A DNA stretch of 64,000 nt from Bacillus pseudomycoides (GCF_002551005.1 NZ_NVOY01000029.1:22262-86261), one strand, 5' to 3'. Positions 42,747 to 52,502 are shown, counted from the stretch's first letter. Numbers and translations: made by a program. Notes: generated by a model from the letters alone, not told the origin.

Positions 42747-43547
42747 TTATTTAGGATGAAGAGAATTATTTTGAGAGAAATCTTTGCTTTTTTTAATTTT
42801 AATTTGTTTTAGTTGTGCAACAATCATAATGCTAATGACAACGAGTAAAAACCATGAACTAATTTTTCCAATGTGAACGAGTTTCCACGTTCCATGTTGA
42901 TTTGGATATTGCCACGCTCCAAAGAAAGTTGCGATATTTTCTGCAATCCAAATGAAAAAACCGATCAAAAAAAACGAAAGAACAAGCGGCATTTTGTATG
43001 TAACGTCTTGCAAAGAGAAATGTACATAAGTACGAAAAAACACTACAAATAATAAAGCCGTTAGAACCCAGCGGAAATCATACATAAAGTGATGTGTGAA
43101 AAAATTAAAATAAATCATTGCTCCTAGCGGAATCGTCCATATCGCATTTGGCCATCCTTCTACTTGCAAATGAAACCTGCGCCATGCTTGACATATATAA
43201 CTCGCAACACTTGCATACATGAAACCACTATAAAGCGGTACGCCCATTACTTTTGTCCACGCCTCTTCCGGATAAGACCAAGAACCTTGATGCACTTTGT
43301 ATATTTCTAATGCCAATCCAATAAGGTGGAAAACAGTAATCACTTTAAGTTCGTCTTTTGTTTCAAGCCCGCTTTTATACATGCCGTATTGAATGAGAAG
43401 GCAGACGAGTAAGATGAAATCATAACGGTATAGACCCGGAATATGGATTACCTTCGAAAGAGCAAGTGTCAAAAAGATTAGTACAGGAAAAATGCAGGAA
43501 AGAGCTTGTTGATAGCCAAAATAAAATAATTGTCGTAAATAAATCAT
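42747..43547 (-). CDS. DUF817 family integral membrane protein
   Basis: 266 residues from the ATG at 43547 (GAGGAGAG upstream). Seven or more hydrophobic segments; conserved family pieces KVHQGSWSYPEEAW, GVPLYSGFMYASVASYICQ and NIATFFGAWQYPNQ. The paired Trp-Tyr-Pro motifs are typical of DUF817. Function unknown. Confidence 0.8.
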   Translation of the reverse strand: MIYLRQLFYFGYQQALSCIFPVLIFLTLALSKVIHIPGLYRYDFILLVCLLIQYGMYKSGLETKDELKVITVFHLIGLALEIYKVHQGSWSYPEEAWTKVMGVPLYSGFMYASVASYICQAWRRFHLQVEGWPNAIWTIPLGAMIYFNFFTHHFMYDFRWVLTALLFVVFFRTYVHFSLQDVTYKMPLVLSFFLIGFFIWIAENIATFFGAWQYPNQHGTWKLVHIGKISSWFLLVVISIMIVAQLKQIKIKKSKDFSQNNSLHPK

Positions 43548-43770
43548 TGTTACTCTCCTCAAAGTGTGTATCTACTGTTTAATTTAATTACCATTCATTT
43601 TTTGAAGATTTCTCTACAATCTTTAGATTCAGAAAAATTCGGTAATCGTAGCGTTTAATTATTATAACGCATTTATTTTTATAAAAGTTTAGAAAGTTGG
43701 AATTATATATTACTTTTTATATGAAAATCAAAAAGGAGATGTTCACATAGACGCCTCCTTTCACTCGCTA

Positions 43771-44802
43771 TCATTTTTCTGGCTGTGCTAATCGTACGCT
43801 ATAAAACCTCATGGAATGCAAAGAACCTTTCATAAGAAAAATACCTTGTTTAATTAATGTTTTCAAACGATATTCAATGAAATCATCTCCTACACATTGT
43901 TCAAAATGTCCTAAAACTTCCCCGACTAATCGAGCAGATGTATAAAATTGATCTATAAAACCATCATTTTCTAAATTTCTAGCACACTGTACGATGAAAT
44001 CATCGATATCATCTTCCGGAACAGAAACAACACAATTATTCTCCCAAATACGTAAAACGGTGTGATCTTCACGTAATGTTTCCCATTCATTTTCAAGTGT
44101 TTGTCGCTCTTCTTTTGTTAGAGGAGATGCCCCTTTGTAGCTTTCGTGTATTGCGATTAACTTTTCAGGAACAATTTCTCCAGTATGGCGGACAGTGTAA
44201 TCTAAGTTTGGTTTATGGAACAACTTATTGAAACCATCAGCTGTATTTATGACATATATATCATTAGTAGCAGCTCTCAATAAAAATAAAACAAAAGTAA
44301 GCCCGACATGTTCACAGGCATTATTTCCTGTCCAAATTGTAATCGGAACATGAGATGGGATTGCTTGGAATTTTTCTAAAACGGTTTTCATTTCTGGTAA
44401 ATATTCCTCATAACAGTGATCTTCCATTGGGAGTTTCTCCTGAAGCCATTGTTGACGCGTTACCTGTCCTGCTTCTTCATCTAAATGAAAAAGAGGTCCG
44501 ACAGAAAAGGTATCAGAAAATAACAAAACATGCTCTTCCTGAATGTTTTCTTTTTTTAAAGCGTATTTTAAAGATCCTGCTGCTGAATGACCAAAAACAA
44601 TATGAACATGTTTACTTTTCGTAATATCAGTTTTTTGTATGTACTGTTCGATCAGTTCTTTCGGTGTATTTGTAAGTGCAGTTAATGTTTCTTTATTAGA
44701 ATGTGTTTCTAGTGAATGAAGTTGTGTAAGTGTCTTGAAGAGTAGCTTTCTTGTTTCTCCTTCAGTTAAATGATTGATTGCTTTTTGTAGGTGATTTAGC
44801 AT
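43771..44802 (-). CDS. DUF1835/DUF3658 domain protein
   Basis: 343 residues. The segment HVHIVFGHSAAGSLKYALKK begins the DUF1835 domain (about 60-180), and VLRIWENNCVVSVPEDDIDDFI starts the C-terminal DUF3658-like part, ending with a helical region RLVGEVLGHFEQCVGDDFIEYRL. Cytoplasmic; function unknown. Interspersed element copy B lies upstream. Confidence 0.8.
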   Translation of the reverse strand: MLNHLQKAINHLTEGETRKLLFKTLTQLHSLETHSNKETLTALTNTPKELIEQYIQKTDITKSKHVHIVFGHSAAGSLKYALKKENIQEEHVLLFSDTFSVGPLFHLDEEAGQVTRQQWLQEKLPMEDHCYEEYLPEMKTVLEKFQAIPSHVPITIWTGNNACEHVGLTFVLFLLRAATNDIYVINTADGFNKLFHKPNLDYTVRHTGEIVPEKLIAIHESYKGASPLTKEERQTLENEWETLREDHTVLRIWENNCVVSVPEDDIDDFIVQCARNLENDGFIDQFYTSARLVGEVLGHFEQCVGDDFIEYRLKTLIKQGIFLMKGSLHSMRFYSVRLAQPEK

Positions 44803-44846
44803 TGTTTCTCCTCTATCAATGTATTTTTATTAAGCAGTAATAGGTA

Positions 44847-45000
44847 TATAAATCCATTTTAATTTTTTTACATATAAGTCGTGGCTATGCCAGAATACAA
44901 CATGACCTGCACTCGCTTGCTCCTTTTGTTTTAAACCTGGCATGTGGTAGGAAAAGGCCCTAACCGCTTCTATGCATGGCCAGATGCTCTAGTCCTTCCC
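44847..45000 (+). repeat. interspersed element, copy B
   Basis: Same ordered blocks as copy A (36827-36945). Stem ATGCCAG (44887) / CTGGCAT (44937) replaces ATGTAA/TTACAT of copy A. An extra inner part, GGCC...GGCC (44956-44980), is unique to this copy. Confidence 0.6.
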
Positions 45001-45056
45001 TAAAAAGAAAGAGGTTTTTATGTCGTTTTTTTACTTGGATATATAGAAGTCTTACG

Positions 45057-45605
45057 TTATTCCTCTTCCTCTTCTAGCCAAGGGATACAATAATATAACT
45101 CATTTAATTCTTCGGGAAATCCCCAAGAGATTTCCATACTATTACTTAAAAGGTCAGATAATCTCTCAGCGTAGGGTGTATAATAAGCCTCATCTTCTTC
45201 ACATAAATCTACTAATTTTGCAAACATAGATAAAATTTTATTATAAAATTTTCCACCTATGTCTCCATACGATCTTGTAAAATCTACACCCATTTCTACA
45301 TAATACAACATTAAATCGATTGTTCTAATAGGATCTTCTGTTGTTTTTTGAAAGCTCAGAATCATTTTTTCTAAATCAGCAAGTCTTAATTTTGGTAAAC
45401 TACGTTCTGGGAAAAATTCATTTTCAATTTTCTTTCGCAATTGTTTATGTAACGCTTCGTTTACTTCATCACCTAAAAATTTGCTAGATAAATATTGCTG
45501 CACTTCTTTATTCATCTTAAATAAATCCACAATCAGCGTAATTAATTCTGTTTGGTTATATTCTTTTAATTCTTTTCTTAACGTCGGAATTTTTATTTTT
45601 TGCAA
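45057..45605 (-). CDS. DUF6155 family protein
   Basis: 182 residues, acidic, helical. Starts MQKIKIPTLRKELKEYNQTE and carries LYYVEMGVDFTRSYGDIGGKFYN, a patch I associate with the DUF6155 family. No function known. ATG 45605 is preceded by AAAGGAGCGA. Ends in an EEEEE tail. Confidence 0.7.
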   Translation of the reverse strand: MQKIKIPTLRKELKEYNQTELITLIVDLFKMNKEVQQYLSSKFLGDEVNEALHKQLRKKIENEFFPERSLPKLRLADLEKMILSFQKTTEDPIRTIDLMLYYVEMGVDFTRSYGDIGGKFYNKILSMFAKLVDLCEEDEAYYTPYAERLSDLLSNSMEISWGFPEELNELYYCIPWLEEEEE

Positions 45606-45750
45606 ATGTAATCGCTCCTTTGTTTGGAATGTAGTTTATATTATTTAATTTATAAAAAATTAGGTTAAAACAACTGAATTAAATATTCTATCAAAAAGAA
45701 TTTATTGTCTTTTAAAAATATATAAAGCATATATGCTATCGTATTATATA

Positions 45751-45779
45751 AAAATGCACATCTAATGATCAAGATGTAC
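45751..45779 (-). terminator. possible terminator of the repeat-bearing protein gene
   Basis: Stem ACATCT / AGATGT extended by a wobble, then five T on the minus strand. Confidence 0.5.
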
Positions 45780-45790
45780 GTTTCTTCATT

Positions 45791-46906
45791 TTATTTCCCC
45801 ACCAAAAACCAAGCTGGTTTATTTTTTGTCGCCCGATTTCCTTTCGCGATATAACGGAAATAAATGCTATGTTCTTTTAGTGGGAATAAAATTTTGTTAA
45901 GCTCCCAACCGCCGATGATCCATAATGCTCCACCGTGATGGCGTTTATCTATCATTTCAACATTGTATTTTTTCAAATATGCCATAAGATCAAACTTCGT
46001 TGTTTCAGTCTGTTCTTGCTTTACATCTTGTTTTGTTGTTATTTTTGATTTTCTATTTGTAATGTATGAACCAAATAAAAACCAAGCTGGTTTTCCTTTT
46101 GTTATCCGGTTTCCTTTTGCCTTATAGCGGAAGAATATTTTCTTTTCTTTTAATGGAAATAAAATTTCATTTAACTCCCAACCGCCAAGAACCCACAATG
46201 TACCTCCAATTTCACGTTTGTCAATTACACTTACATTGTGTTTTTGAAGGTATCCAATTAAATCAAAAGTTGTATTAAGTACTTGTTCTGTTTTCTCTTT
46301 ATTTGAAGTAACTACCTTTGTTTCTTCTTGCTTTTTGAGATCGACATTAAACATCGCTTGTTGCATCATCATATGTGCGAATACTTCTTGTATCGTTGTT
46401 TGAATGGATTTTTCAATCGCTACTTCTACTGTTTTACTTAATAGTTCTGTTAATTCATCGTTATGATTCTCCGCTGTCTGTTGCGGGACCTCTGGAGCTC
46501 GATAGTCCGGAGTTTGAAAGCTTACATCACCATATGACTCCATAAACCAAACAGCAACTTTAAAAACAATACGATAGATTTGCATAGAATCTACCATACT
46601 GCCGTAATGGACATCATGAGCAGCCTTATTGCCTATGGAACGGATTAAATCAAAATAACCACGGAATGTTTCATCGATAATTCCTTCACGAAATAATTTA
46701 TGTATACGCTGAACGTGCTTTATCTCATATACGCTTTGTAATTTTTCTTGATCCCAAATTTCATTTACTACAGCTTCAACAAATAGACAAGCTTTCACAA
46801 TTGCTTCATGTGGATCTTCGTAGATGCTCTTTTCTATGCCATATGCAATCTCGGCTAAATTGGGATATTGCGGTTGCAAAAAGGAGAGTACATAATTATC
46901 TTTCAT
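45791..46906 (-). CDS. DUF4145/HEPN-like protein with two C-terminal repeats
   Basis: 371 residues. The N-terminal 125 residues (ACLFVEAVVNEIWDQEKL, FDLIRSIGNKAAHD) resemble the DUF4145/HEPN-type helical domain of restriction and toxin-associated proteins, with RSIGNKAAHD as the motif. A helical linker follows (SIQTTIQEVFAHMMMQQAM). Then two copies of a 62-residue unit: FDLIGYLQKHNVSVIDKREIGGTLWVLGGWELNEILF... and FDLMAYLKKYNVEMIDKRHHGGALWIIGGWELNKILF..., both ending in NRxTKxKPAWFL. Target unknown; defence-related by motif association only. Confidence 0.7.
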   Translation of the reverse strand: MKDNYVLSFLQPQYPNLAEIAYGIEKSIYEDPHEAIVKACLFVEAVVNEIWDQEKLQSVYEIKHVQRIHKLFREGIIDETFRGYFDLIRSIGNKAAHDVHYGSMVDSMQIYRIVFKVAVWFMESYGDVSFQTPDYRAPEVPQQTAENHNDELTELLSKTVEVAIEKSIQTTIQEVFAHMMMQQAMFNVDLKKQEETKVVTSNKEKTEQVLNTTFDLIGYLQKHNVSVIDKREIGGTLWVLGGWELNEILFPLKEKKIFFRYKAKGNRITKGKPAWFLFGSYITNRKSKITTKQDVKQEQTETTKFDLMAYLKKYNVEMIDKRHHGGALWIIGGWELNKILFPLKEHSIYFRYIAKGNRATKNKPAWFLVGK

Positions 46907-47047
46907 GACGCCCTCCCATTGTTAATTTTTTCTATATATTTAACTATAAAATATTCTCTTCGATTGAACAATGGATATTTTCAAACAAAAAAAAGCTCAC
47001 TTTTTCTTTTTCGGATTTTTTAAGATTTAATATGTAATTATATAGAG

Positions 47048-47095
47048 AAAAACCCGCAATACCCTAAGATTGTATGCAGGGTATTACGGGTTTTT
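47048..47095 (-). terminator. terminator of the membrane protein gene
   Basis: Stem AAAAACCCGCAATACCCT / AGGGTATTACGGGTTTTT, one mismatch, 12-base loop. Confidence 0.85.
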
Positions 47096-47116
47096 CAAAT
47101 TGTACAAGAACATTCT

Positions 47117-47884
47117 CTATGCATTATGACGATTTCTTCTTCGTTCCATTCTCGTTTGTCCTTGAGTTATTCCAGTATCGTTATGTTGCTCAGTTGGTGT
47201 TGCATGGTAAGTCGGCTCTGTTTCTTCATGATTTCGCTCATACGTGCGAGTGTCTCTCTGTTTAGAAGATTTTTTACCGAACTTGAGCATTTTAAGTTTT
47301 AATCTTGGTAAACTTGGAATGCGAATTTTAAATGTAGGTCTCATTCGCTTCTTTTTTTGTTTAAATGCGCTTGTTTTTTCTTGATTTCCGTTATCACGGT
47401 GCAACGCATTTGCAAGCAATCCGCCGAGTAAAAAACCTGCCACTAAAATAAGTAAATAAAATCGCTCTGTTGTGATTAAATTCATCAATCGCTGAAGAAC
47501 TGCTAGTGATTGGATTTGTTTTACATCCCAAAGCATTGCACCCCATAATGCGAGTAATCCAAGTGTAATGGCATACGTACGGAATCGGAATAAAAACGGG
47601 ATTACTGCAATACATGCAGCAATTTTTGCGTTTGCTATTAAAGAATCAACTGTTATGTATTGATTCCAAATTGACATCAAGAGTGTAATAAATGCTGCGT
47701 ATGCTACCCAACTAAATATTCGTGAATGCATTCGTTTGGCATGATAACTCCCAAAACTCGTTAAAAACAGTAAACCACCTAAATATAATGATAATTGTAG
47801 CGGCATTTGTTTCATTAAACCTGTAACAGGGAACAGGACGCTGAGCACCATTAACAGTACATCAAGTTTTCTCACAATTCTCAA
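47117..47884 (-). CDS. membrane protein with basic cytoplasmic tail
   Basis: 255 residues. The first 160 hold about six hydrophobic segments; the remainder is a highly basic, disordered tail (FKQKKKRMRPTFKIRIPSLP, then KLKMLKFGKKSSKQRDTRTY and MERRRNRHNA at the end). ATG at 47884 with AAAGGGA upstream. Not recognised; such tails often bind nucleic acid or membrane surface, but no claim is made. Confidence 0.65.
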   Translation of the reverse strand: MRIVRKLDVLLMVLSVLFPVTGLMKQMPLQLSLYLGGLLFLTSFGSYHAKRMHSRIFSWVAYAAFITLLMSIWNQYITVDSLIANAKIAACIAVIPFLFRFRTYAITLGLLALWGAMLWDVKQIQSLAVLQRLMNLITTERFYLLILVAGFLLGGLLANALHRDNGNQEKTSAFKQKKKRMRPTFKIRIPSLPRLKLKMLKFGKKSSKQRDTRTYERNHEETEPTYHATPTEQHNDTGITQGQTRMERRRNRHNA

Positions 47885-48049
47885 TCCCTTTCAGCTTTCT
47901 TTCTAGCTTCTATATCATAATGATATTTTTTTGTTTTGTATATGAATAAATAACATACTTAAAAAATATCTTAAACCTACTGATGTTAAAAAGTAAATAA
48001 AAAAACATATCGATAATTGACAATAGATTACTACTTTTATAAAAGAAAA

Positions 48050-48088
48050 TGACAAATCCCATTTTTTCTATATAAGTGGGATTTGTCA
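48050..48088 (-). terminator. terminator of the hom-like gene
   Basis: Stem TGACAAATCCCA / TGGGATTTGTCA, 15-base loop. Confidence 0.75.
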
Positions 48089-48105
48089 CATCATTGTATG
48101 TATGG

Positions 48106-49118
48106 TTATATCATGTCTTTACGATACAAATTGATTACATCTTTTAAAGCTGCGGCTGCAGCTCCTCTTGGATTGGAAGCTCCACCAATGGAAGAAACTG
48201 CTCCCATCGTGTCTGTGTAGAAAGTAATTCCTTTTTCGGTTTCTATAACACTTGCAAGCGAGTGATTCGGATCTACTGCATATGGTTGTACTTCAAGTTG
48301 TACTTCTCCGTTATCATCTGTATATGCTCTTGCTAGTAGTTTGATTTGTTTTCCTTCTTCTTTTGCTTTTTGTATATCTTGTTTTGATACGTTTTCTAAT
48401 CCTTTTATAATCACATCATCAAGTGTATATTCTGTATACAATAAGCTGTTTGATAGCAACAGTAATTTACAAGCACTATCCATTCCGCTCACATCTAATA
48501 TAGGATTTGTTTCAGCGATTCCTTTTTGCTGAGTTTGCTGCAATGCTTCTTCAAACGTTATATTATCCTCATGCATTTTCGTTAAAATATAATTTGTTGT
48601 CCCGTTTAAAACGCCTTCAATGCGCTCAATTTTGCATCCTGCTAGGCTAAATTGACTGTAGGCAGTGCAGCGGCTGTTGCACCGCTATAGCGGATGCGTA
48701 CATTTGCAAGTCGAGCCGCTTCGTTTATTTCTTTAAATGATGTAACAAGTGCTCCTTTAGAAATAGAGACAATGTCCATTCCTTCTTTAATTGCTTCTAA
48801 CATATATTGTTTTCCTGGTTCCCCATTTTGAAGATTTGTTGGTGTAGACTCGATAAAAACATGCCCCTGCATGTTTTCGTTAGGAAGTGGATGTAGTTCC
48901 ATATATCTATGTAAAGCTACTGATCCGTCACCTAGTGTCAGTAAAGTATCAGTGCAAATCCCCTCAGCTTGATATAACTTTACACCACGTCCATTAATCC
49001 CAACAAGAAGTAATTCAATGCCGAACTCTTTATATATAAATGTTGCTTTTTCATGAATGAGTTTTACAAATTCTTTTCCAACGTTTCCATAACCAGCAAG
49101 TATTAATTTGATTTGCAT
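48106..49118 (-). pseudogene. hom: homoserine dehydrogenase, frameshifted
   Basis: Homoserine dehydrogenase makes homoserine from aspartate semialdehyde. The NAD-binding half (IKLILAGYGNVGKEFVKLI to RYSGATAAALPTVN) is in one frame, and the catalytic half (FSLAGCKIERIEGVLNGTTN to the end) is in another. The break is at the T-run read on the minus strand at 48649-48651: one more T would restore the order TVN-FSLAGCKIE. As given, a TAG follows three codons later. Whether this is a real mutation or an assembly error cannot be told; the rest of both halves is intact and the regulatory ACT domain is absent. Confidence 0.85.
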
Positions 49119-49144
49119 AATATCCTCCGCTAACTTATTAATAT

Positions 49145-49636
49145 TTATTTTTTAAAAGATAAATATAAAACAAGTTGCGGTCCAATCGGTCCTATTCTAC
49201 GATGTCCTCGATCTTCAAATCCAACTGTTATATATAATTTTTGCGCAGGAATATTTCTTTCATTGACAGCCAATACGATTTCTTCTATGTTCGGAAAATA
49301 TAAACCTACATAATTTGGTAGCAGTTGCAGTGCGCGTTTTGCATATCCGTTTCCTTGTTCAGTGAAATTGATTGAAAATGAAGTGAGTAACAAAGAGTTT
49401 TCTTTGTTTGTATATTCTTGGACACGACTTCCTGATTGCAAGGCAAAAATGCCTACTGGCTTGTCATCAGCTAATATTACAATAGGATTTCGAGTTGGAT
49501 CCTGCTTTACTTTGTCTAAAAGTGCCATTGGATGAGCTGTAAATTGTACTTGTTCTTCTGGTAAAGAATAGGATTGAAAAGCTTCTTTATGTTCCTCTGT
49601 ATATGGAACGAGCTGAATAGATTGATTCATTTGCAT
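49145..49636 (-). CDS. GNAT-family N-acetyltransferase
   Basis: 163 residues from the ATG at 49636 with GGGGGAATTT upstream (a second ATG two codons on). GNAT core: SFSINFTEQGNGYAKRALQLLPNYV, with the Q-x-x-G-x-G/A acetyl-CoA loop, and VNERNIPAQKLYITVGFEDRGHRR at the end. Resembles ribosomal-protein or amino-acid acetyltransferases; substrate unknown. Confidence 0.85.
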   Translation of the reverse strand: MQMNQSIQLVPYTEEHKEAFQSYSLPEEQVQFTAHPMALLDKVKQDPTRNPIVILADDKPVGIFALQSGSRVQEYTNKENSLLLTSFSINFTEQGNGYAKRALQLLPNYVGLYFPNIEEIVLAVNERNIPAQKLYITVGFEDRGHRRIGPIGPQLVLYLSFKK

Positions 49637-49732
49637 AACATAAATTCCCCCATTTATAAAAACATACGTTTCCTTCCATACAAAATGATACAATATTTTT
49701 AGGAATAAAGGAAATTTTCAGTCTTCAAAAAC

Positions 49733-49773
49733 AAAATAATCCCCGTGCTACATTACACGGGGTATTATTTTAT
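49733..49773 (-). terminator. terminator of the sleB operon
   Basis: Stem AAAATAATCCCCGTG / CACGGGG-TATTATTTT with one bulge; it overlaps the stop of the YhcN-like gene (49770). Confidence 0.75.
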
Positions 49774-50375
49774 CGTTTTAATTGTTGATTCGATTGGTCG
49801 ACTTGCTCTTGTTTTAATTCATTTTGTTCGCCTTTTTGTAATTGTTGATCGTTTTCTTTAACTGGATTGGTCTGTTTGTTTTCTAATAAATCATTGGGCA
49901 CTTGTGGCATTGCACGCCCTACGATAGCGGCAAGCTCATCAAGAATTCCTTCACCAGCTTTTCCTTCTTTAATACGCTTTCCGATTTGTTTTAAACGCTC
50001 GTACGTATCTAAATCGGCCACAACAACTGCGTTTGAACCTTGTGGATCATGTTTTAAGCTTTCCGCAACGGAGTATTTAATTGTTTCTACTCTTGTACGA
50101 TCTAACTTAGCACCGACATCAATACCAACAATGGAATACTTACCAAGAACAACAGCCGTTGCATCTCTTACACCTGGTATATTTGAAGCAATGTTTGCAA
50201 GATGATCAGCTTTTGTTTCTTTTGATTTACTTGTATTTTCTTTATATGTTACGTTTCTTGAAGTATATTCTTTTGTATTTGAAGTTGGTTTTGGATTCGC
50301 TGCGTTATCATTCTTTTTTGTACTGCAACTTGCTAATAGAAGCAAACAGATACAAAAGTAAAAGGTTTTCCTCAA
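49770..50375 (-). CDS. YhcN/YlaJ-family sporulation lipoprotein
   Basis: 201 residues from a TTG at 50375, which has AGGAG at good distance; the GTG three codons upstream is too close to it. Lipobox LASC after RKTFYFCICLLL. The conserved YhcN/YlaJ part is HLANIASNIPGVRDATAVVLGKYSIVGIDV; the C-terminus is Gln/Lys-rich. Member of the sleB-ypeB-YhcN germination operon, in which such proteins help SleB in the spore. Confidence 0.85.
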   Translation of the reverse strand: MRKTFYFCICLLLLASCSTKKNDNAANPKPTSNTKEYTSRNVTYKENTSKSKETKADHLANIASNIPGVRDATAVVLGKYSIVGIDVGAKLDRTRVETIKYSVAESLKHDPQGSNAVVVADLDTYERLKQIGKRIKEGKAGEGILDELAAIVGRAMPQVPNDLLENKQTNPVKENDQQLQKGEQNELKQEQVDQSNQQLKR

Positions 50376-50393
50376 AGGTGTCACTCCTATTCG

Positions 50394-51734
50394 TTAATCA
50401 AAAATTTGTTCTACACTTTGTAGTTTTTTCACTTTTTCTTCGGTACCACTATTGGCATTAATAAAGATTTGATAGGTATCTTTCCCAAGTGTTCCCAAAA
50501 ATTCATAACATAGTACCTCTTTATGCAAGTCATTTACAACGATTGCTTCACGCTCTTCCATAACTTTTAAATTAGGATTTATTTTCTTTCGTGCATCCGA
50601 AACCGATAATGTTGGTTTTGGGATTTTTATATCTTTACGTGAAGCTAAATAGTCTCTGGCAGAGAAACCAACAATCGAACCGTCATCAAGCGCAATTTTC
50701 ATTTGGATAGATTCGGGATATATACGTACGTTGTCCCGATTCGTTACGAATGTGAAAACACCGATAGAGTCGTATTGTGAGCTTTCATATAACTCCATAT
50801 TTTTGAATTTATTTTGTTTTAAAAAGGAAAGTCCCTTTTCTCCTGCTTCATTTAAACTAATCTTTTGTTCTTTTACTTCACGGTTGTTCATGACCCAAAT
50901 TGGATAGCCGCCTTGTTCCGTAATGTCCATATTCGTTTCACTATTTGTCTTAGGATCTTTTACTGTAATGCTATAAAATTTTTCTTTTGCTCCTTTACCG
51001 CTTTTTTCAGCAGAAATCGTTTCAGATCCCTTTAAGCTAAGGAAGGATTTCGCGATATTTATTGCTTGTTCTTTTGAAATTTTTGGACCGGATATGTGCG
51101 TTTCACCCTTCTTTTCTGTTTGCAAACTTGTAAACGTTGGTCCAAACGGGCTTTGTGAATAAGAGTTACTGTTTTTTTCTACTGTTTTAAATCCGTCTAT
51201 AATCGTGTTATCGGCTGGATTTTTATTAGAAGCAAGCGCTAGTTCAACATCCATCCAACGTAAATTGTTTTTTAGGGCAAGATGCTGTACTTTACGCAGC
51301 TCATCTTGAATATTTGCAGCATTATTATATAGTTGCTGAAGTGTATTATATTCTTGGTCATTCAACGGTTCTTTATCTAAATCACGTATAGCTGTACGGT
51401 AACTAAATTCTCCGATATTTGATAGAAATTCTTCTGTTTTATTAAACGGGAGTAACGTAAGTGGTAATTGGCCAATATCAGAATGGGCTTGCGATGTGAT
51501 GCGCCACACATCGGCTAATGCAGGTGATAATGATGTGCGTGAATTCATTGCTAATGTTGTCCCAATTTTGTCATGTAATAAATCAACTTGATAGGCTAAA
51601 TCATGGAAAGCTCGCTGGTAGCTATTTTCAGCGTGTATTAATACCGCATTTTTTTCTTGGTGCTCTTTATAGCCCCAATATCCTGTTCCTACAACTCCGA
51701 TTGTTAATAAAACAATAAGCAAACCTCTAAACAT
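50394..51734 (-). CDS. ypeB: germination protein YpeB
   Basis: 446 residues. N-terminal membrane anchor (MFRGLLIVLLTIGVVGTGYW), followed by a helical domain (about 30-200) and three PepSY-like units (KISKEQAINIAKSFLSLKG, SLNEAGEKGLSFLKQNKF, SVSDARKKINPNL). YpeB is needed for stability of SleB in the dormant spore. It is cotranscribed with sleB, 18 bases upstream. Confidence 0.94.
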   Translation of the reverse strand: MFRGLLIVLLTIGVVGTGYWGYKEHQEKNAVLIHAENSYQRAFHDLAYQVDLLHDKIGTTLAMNSRTSLSPALADVWRITSQAHSDIGQLPLTLLPFNKTEEFLSNIGEFSYRTAIRDLDKEPLNDQEYNTLQQLYNNAANIQDELRKVQHLALKNNLRWMDVELALASNKNPADNTIIDGFKTVEKNSNSYSQSPFGPTFTSLQTEKKGETHISGPKISKEQAINIAKSFLSLKGSETISAEKSGKGAKEKFYSITVKDPKTNSETNMDITEQGGYPIWVMNNREVKEQKISLNEAGEKGLSFLKQNKFKNMELYESSQYDSIGVFTFVTNRDNVRIYPESIQMKIALDDGSIVGFSARDYLASRKDIKIPKPTLSVSDARKKINPNLKVMEEREAIVVNDLHKEVLCYEFLGTLGKDTYQIFINANSGTEEKVKKLQSVEQIFD

Positions 51735-51752
51735 ATCTCATCCACCTCCTAA

Positions 51753-52502
51753 CTAGTGACAAAAAATGTGTCTTCCAATTTTCTTAATTTGCTGGCGACT
51801 CCAAATCCATTTACTTGTTGCTGTATCAGGATTAAAGTAATAAAGTGCTCCTCCAGATGGATCCCATCCGTTAATTGCATCAAGTACGGCTTTTTTTGCA
51901 GTTTCATTTGGTGTTAAATTGATCTGGCCGTCTGCAACAGCAGTAAAGGCGCGCGGCTCATAAATAACGCCTGCGACTGTGTTTGGAAAAGATGAACTGC
52001 TAACGCGATTTAAAATAACAGCTGCAACGGCAACTTGTCCGATATAAGGTTCACCGCGCGATTCTCCGTATACAGCGTTTGCTAAGATTTTAATATCATT
52101 TTGCGAATATCCATTCGGAACATTGGTGCCCTTATTTTGTGCTGGTTTATTATTTTGGTTGTTCGCTGTGTTACTTGGTTGCTTTTCATATTTTGTAGCT
52201 TTAACGAGCTTTTGTTTTGTCGTTGCACCAGCAAGTCCGTCAACCTTTAACCCGAATTTTTGCTGGAAATTTCGAAGTGCCCAATATGTCCCCCACCCAA
52301 AGACACCATCTACTTTGCCAGTGTAAAATCCAATGTATTTGAGTCTTGATTGTAGCTCGATTACATCTTCCCCAGAAGCTCCTTTTTGGATAATTTGATT
52401 TGAAAAAGCCCCTACCTCCTTCTCATGAACACTACTTACCAACAAAGTAATCGCCGCTGTAATGAGTAGAAGCGGCACTTTGAAGAAAGCTTTACGCTGC
52501 AT
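51753..52502 (-). CDS. sleB: spore cortex-lytic enzyme SleB
   Basis: 249 residues. Signal peptide (VPLLLITAAITLLVSSVHEKE), a PG-binding type 1 domain (GEDVIELQSRLKYIGFYTGKVDGVFGWG, about 40-95), a linker rich in Asn/Gln, and the hydrolase_2 lytic transglycosylase domain (ILANAVYGESRGEPYIGQVAVAAVILNRV with the catalytic Glu). Degrades muramic-delta-lactam cortex during germination. ATG at 52502 has AAGGAGG upstream. A forespore-type promoter is expected but I could not define it. Confidence 0.96.
   Translation of the reverse strand: MQRKAFFKVPLLLITAAITLLVSSVHEKEVGAFSNQIIQKGASGEDVIELQSRLKYIGFYTGKVDGVFGWGTYWALRNFQQKFGLKVDGLAGATTKQKLVKATKYEKQPSNTANNQNNKPAQNKGTNVPNGYSQNDIKILANAVYGESRGEPYIGQVAVAAVILNRVSSSSFPNTVAGVIYEPRAFTAVADGQINLTPNETAKKAVLDAINGWDPSGGALYYFNPDTATSKWIWSRQQIKKIGRHIFCH

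Noticed and set aside
44821-45056. Insertion sequence or protein gene in the repeat B gap
   Set aside because: No transposase-like frame; only the structured element is seen.
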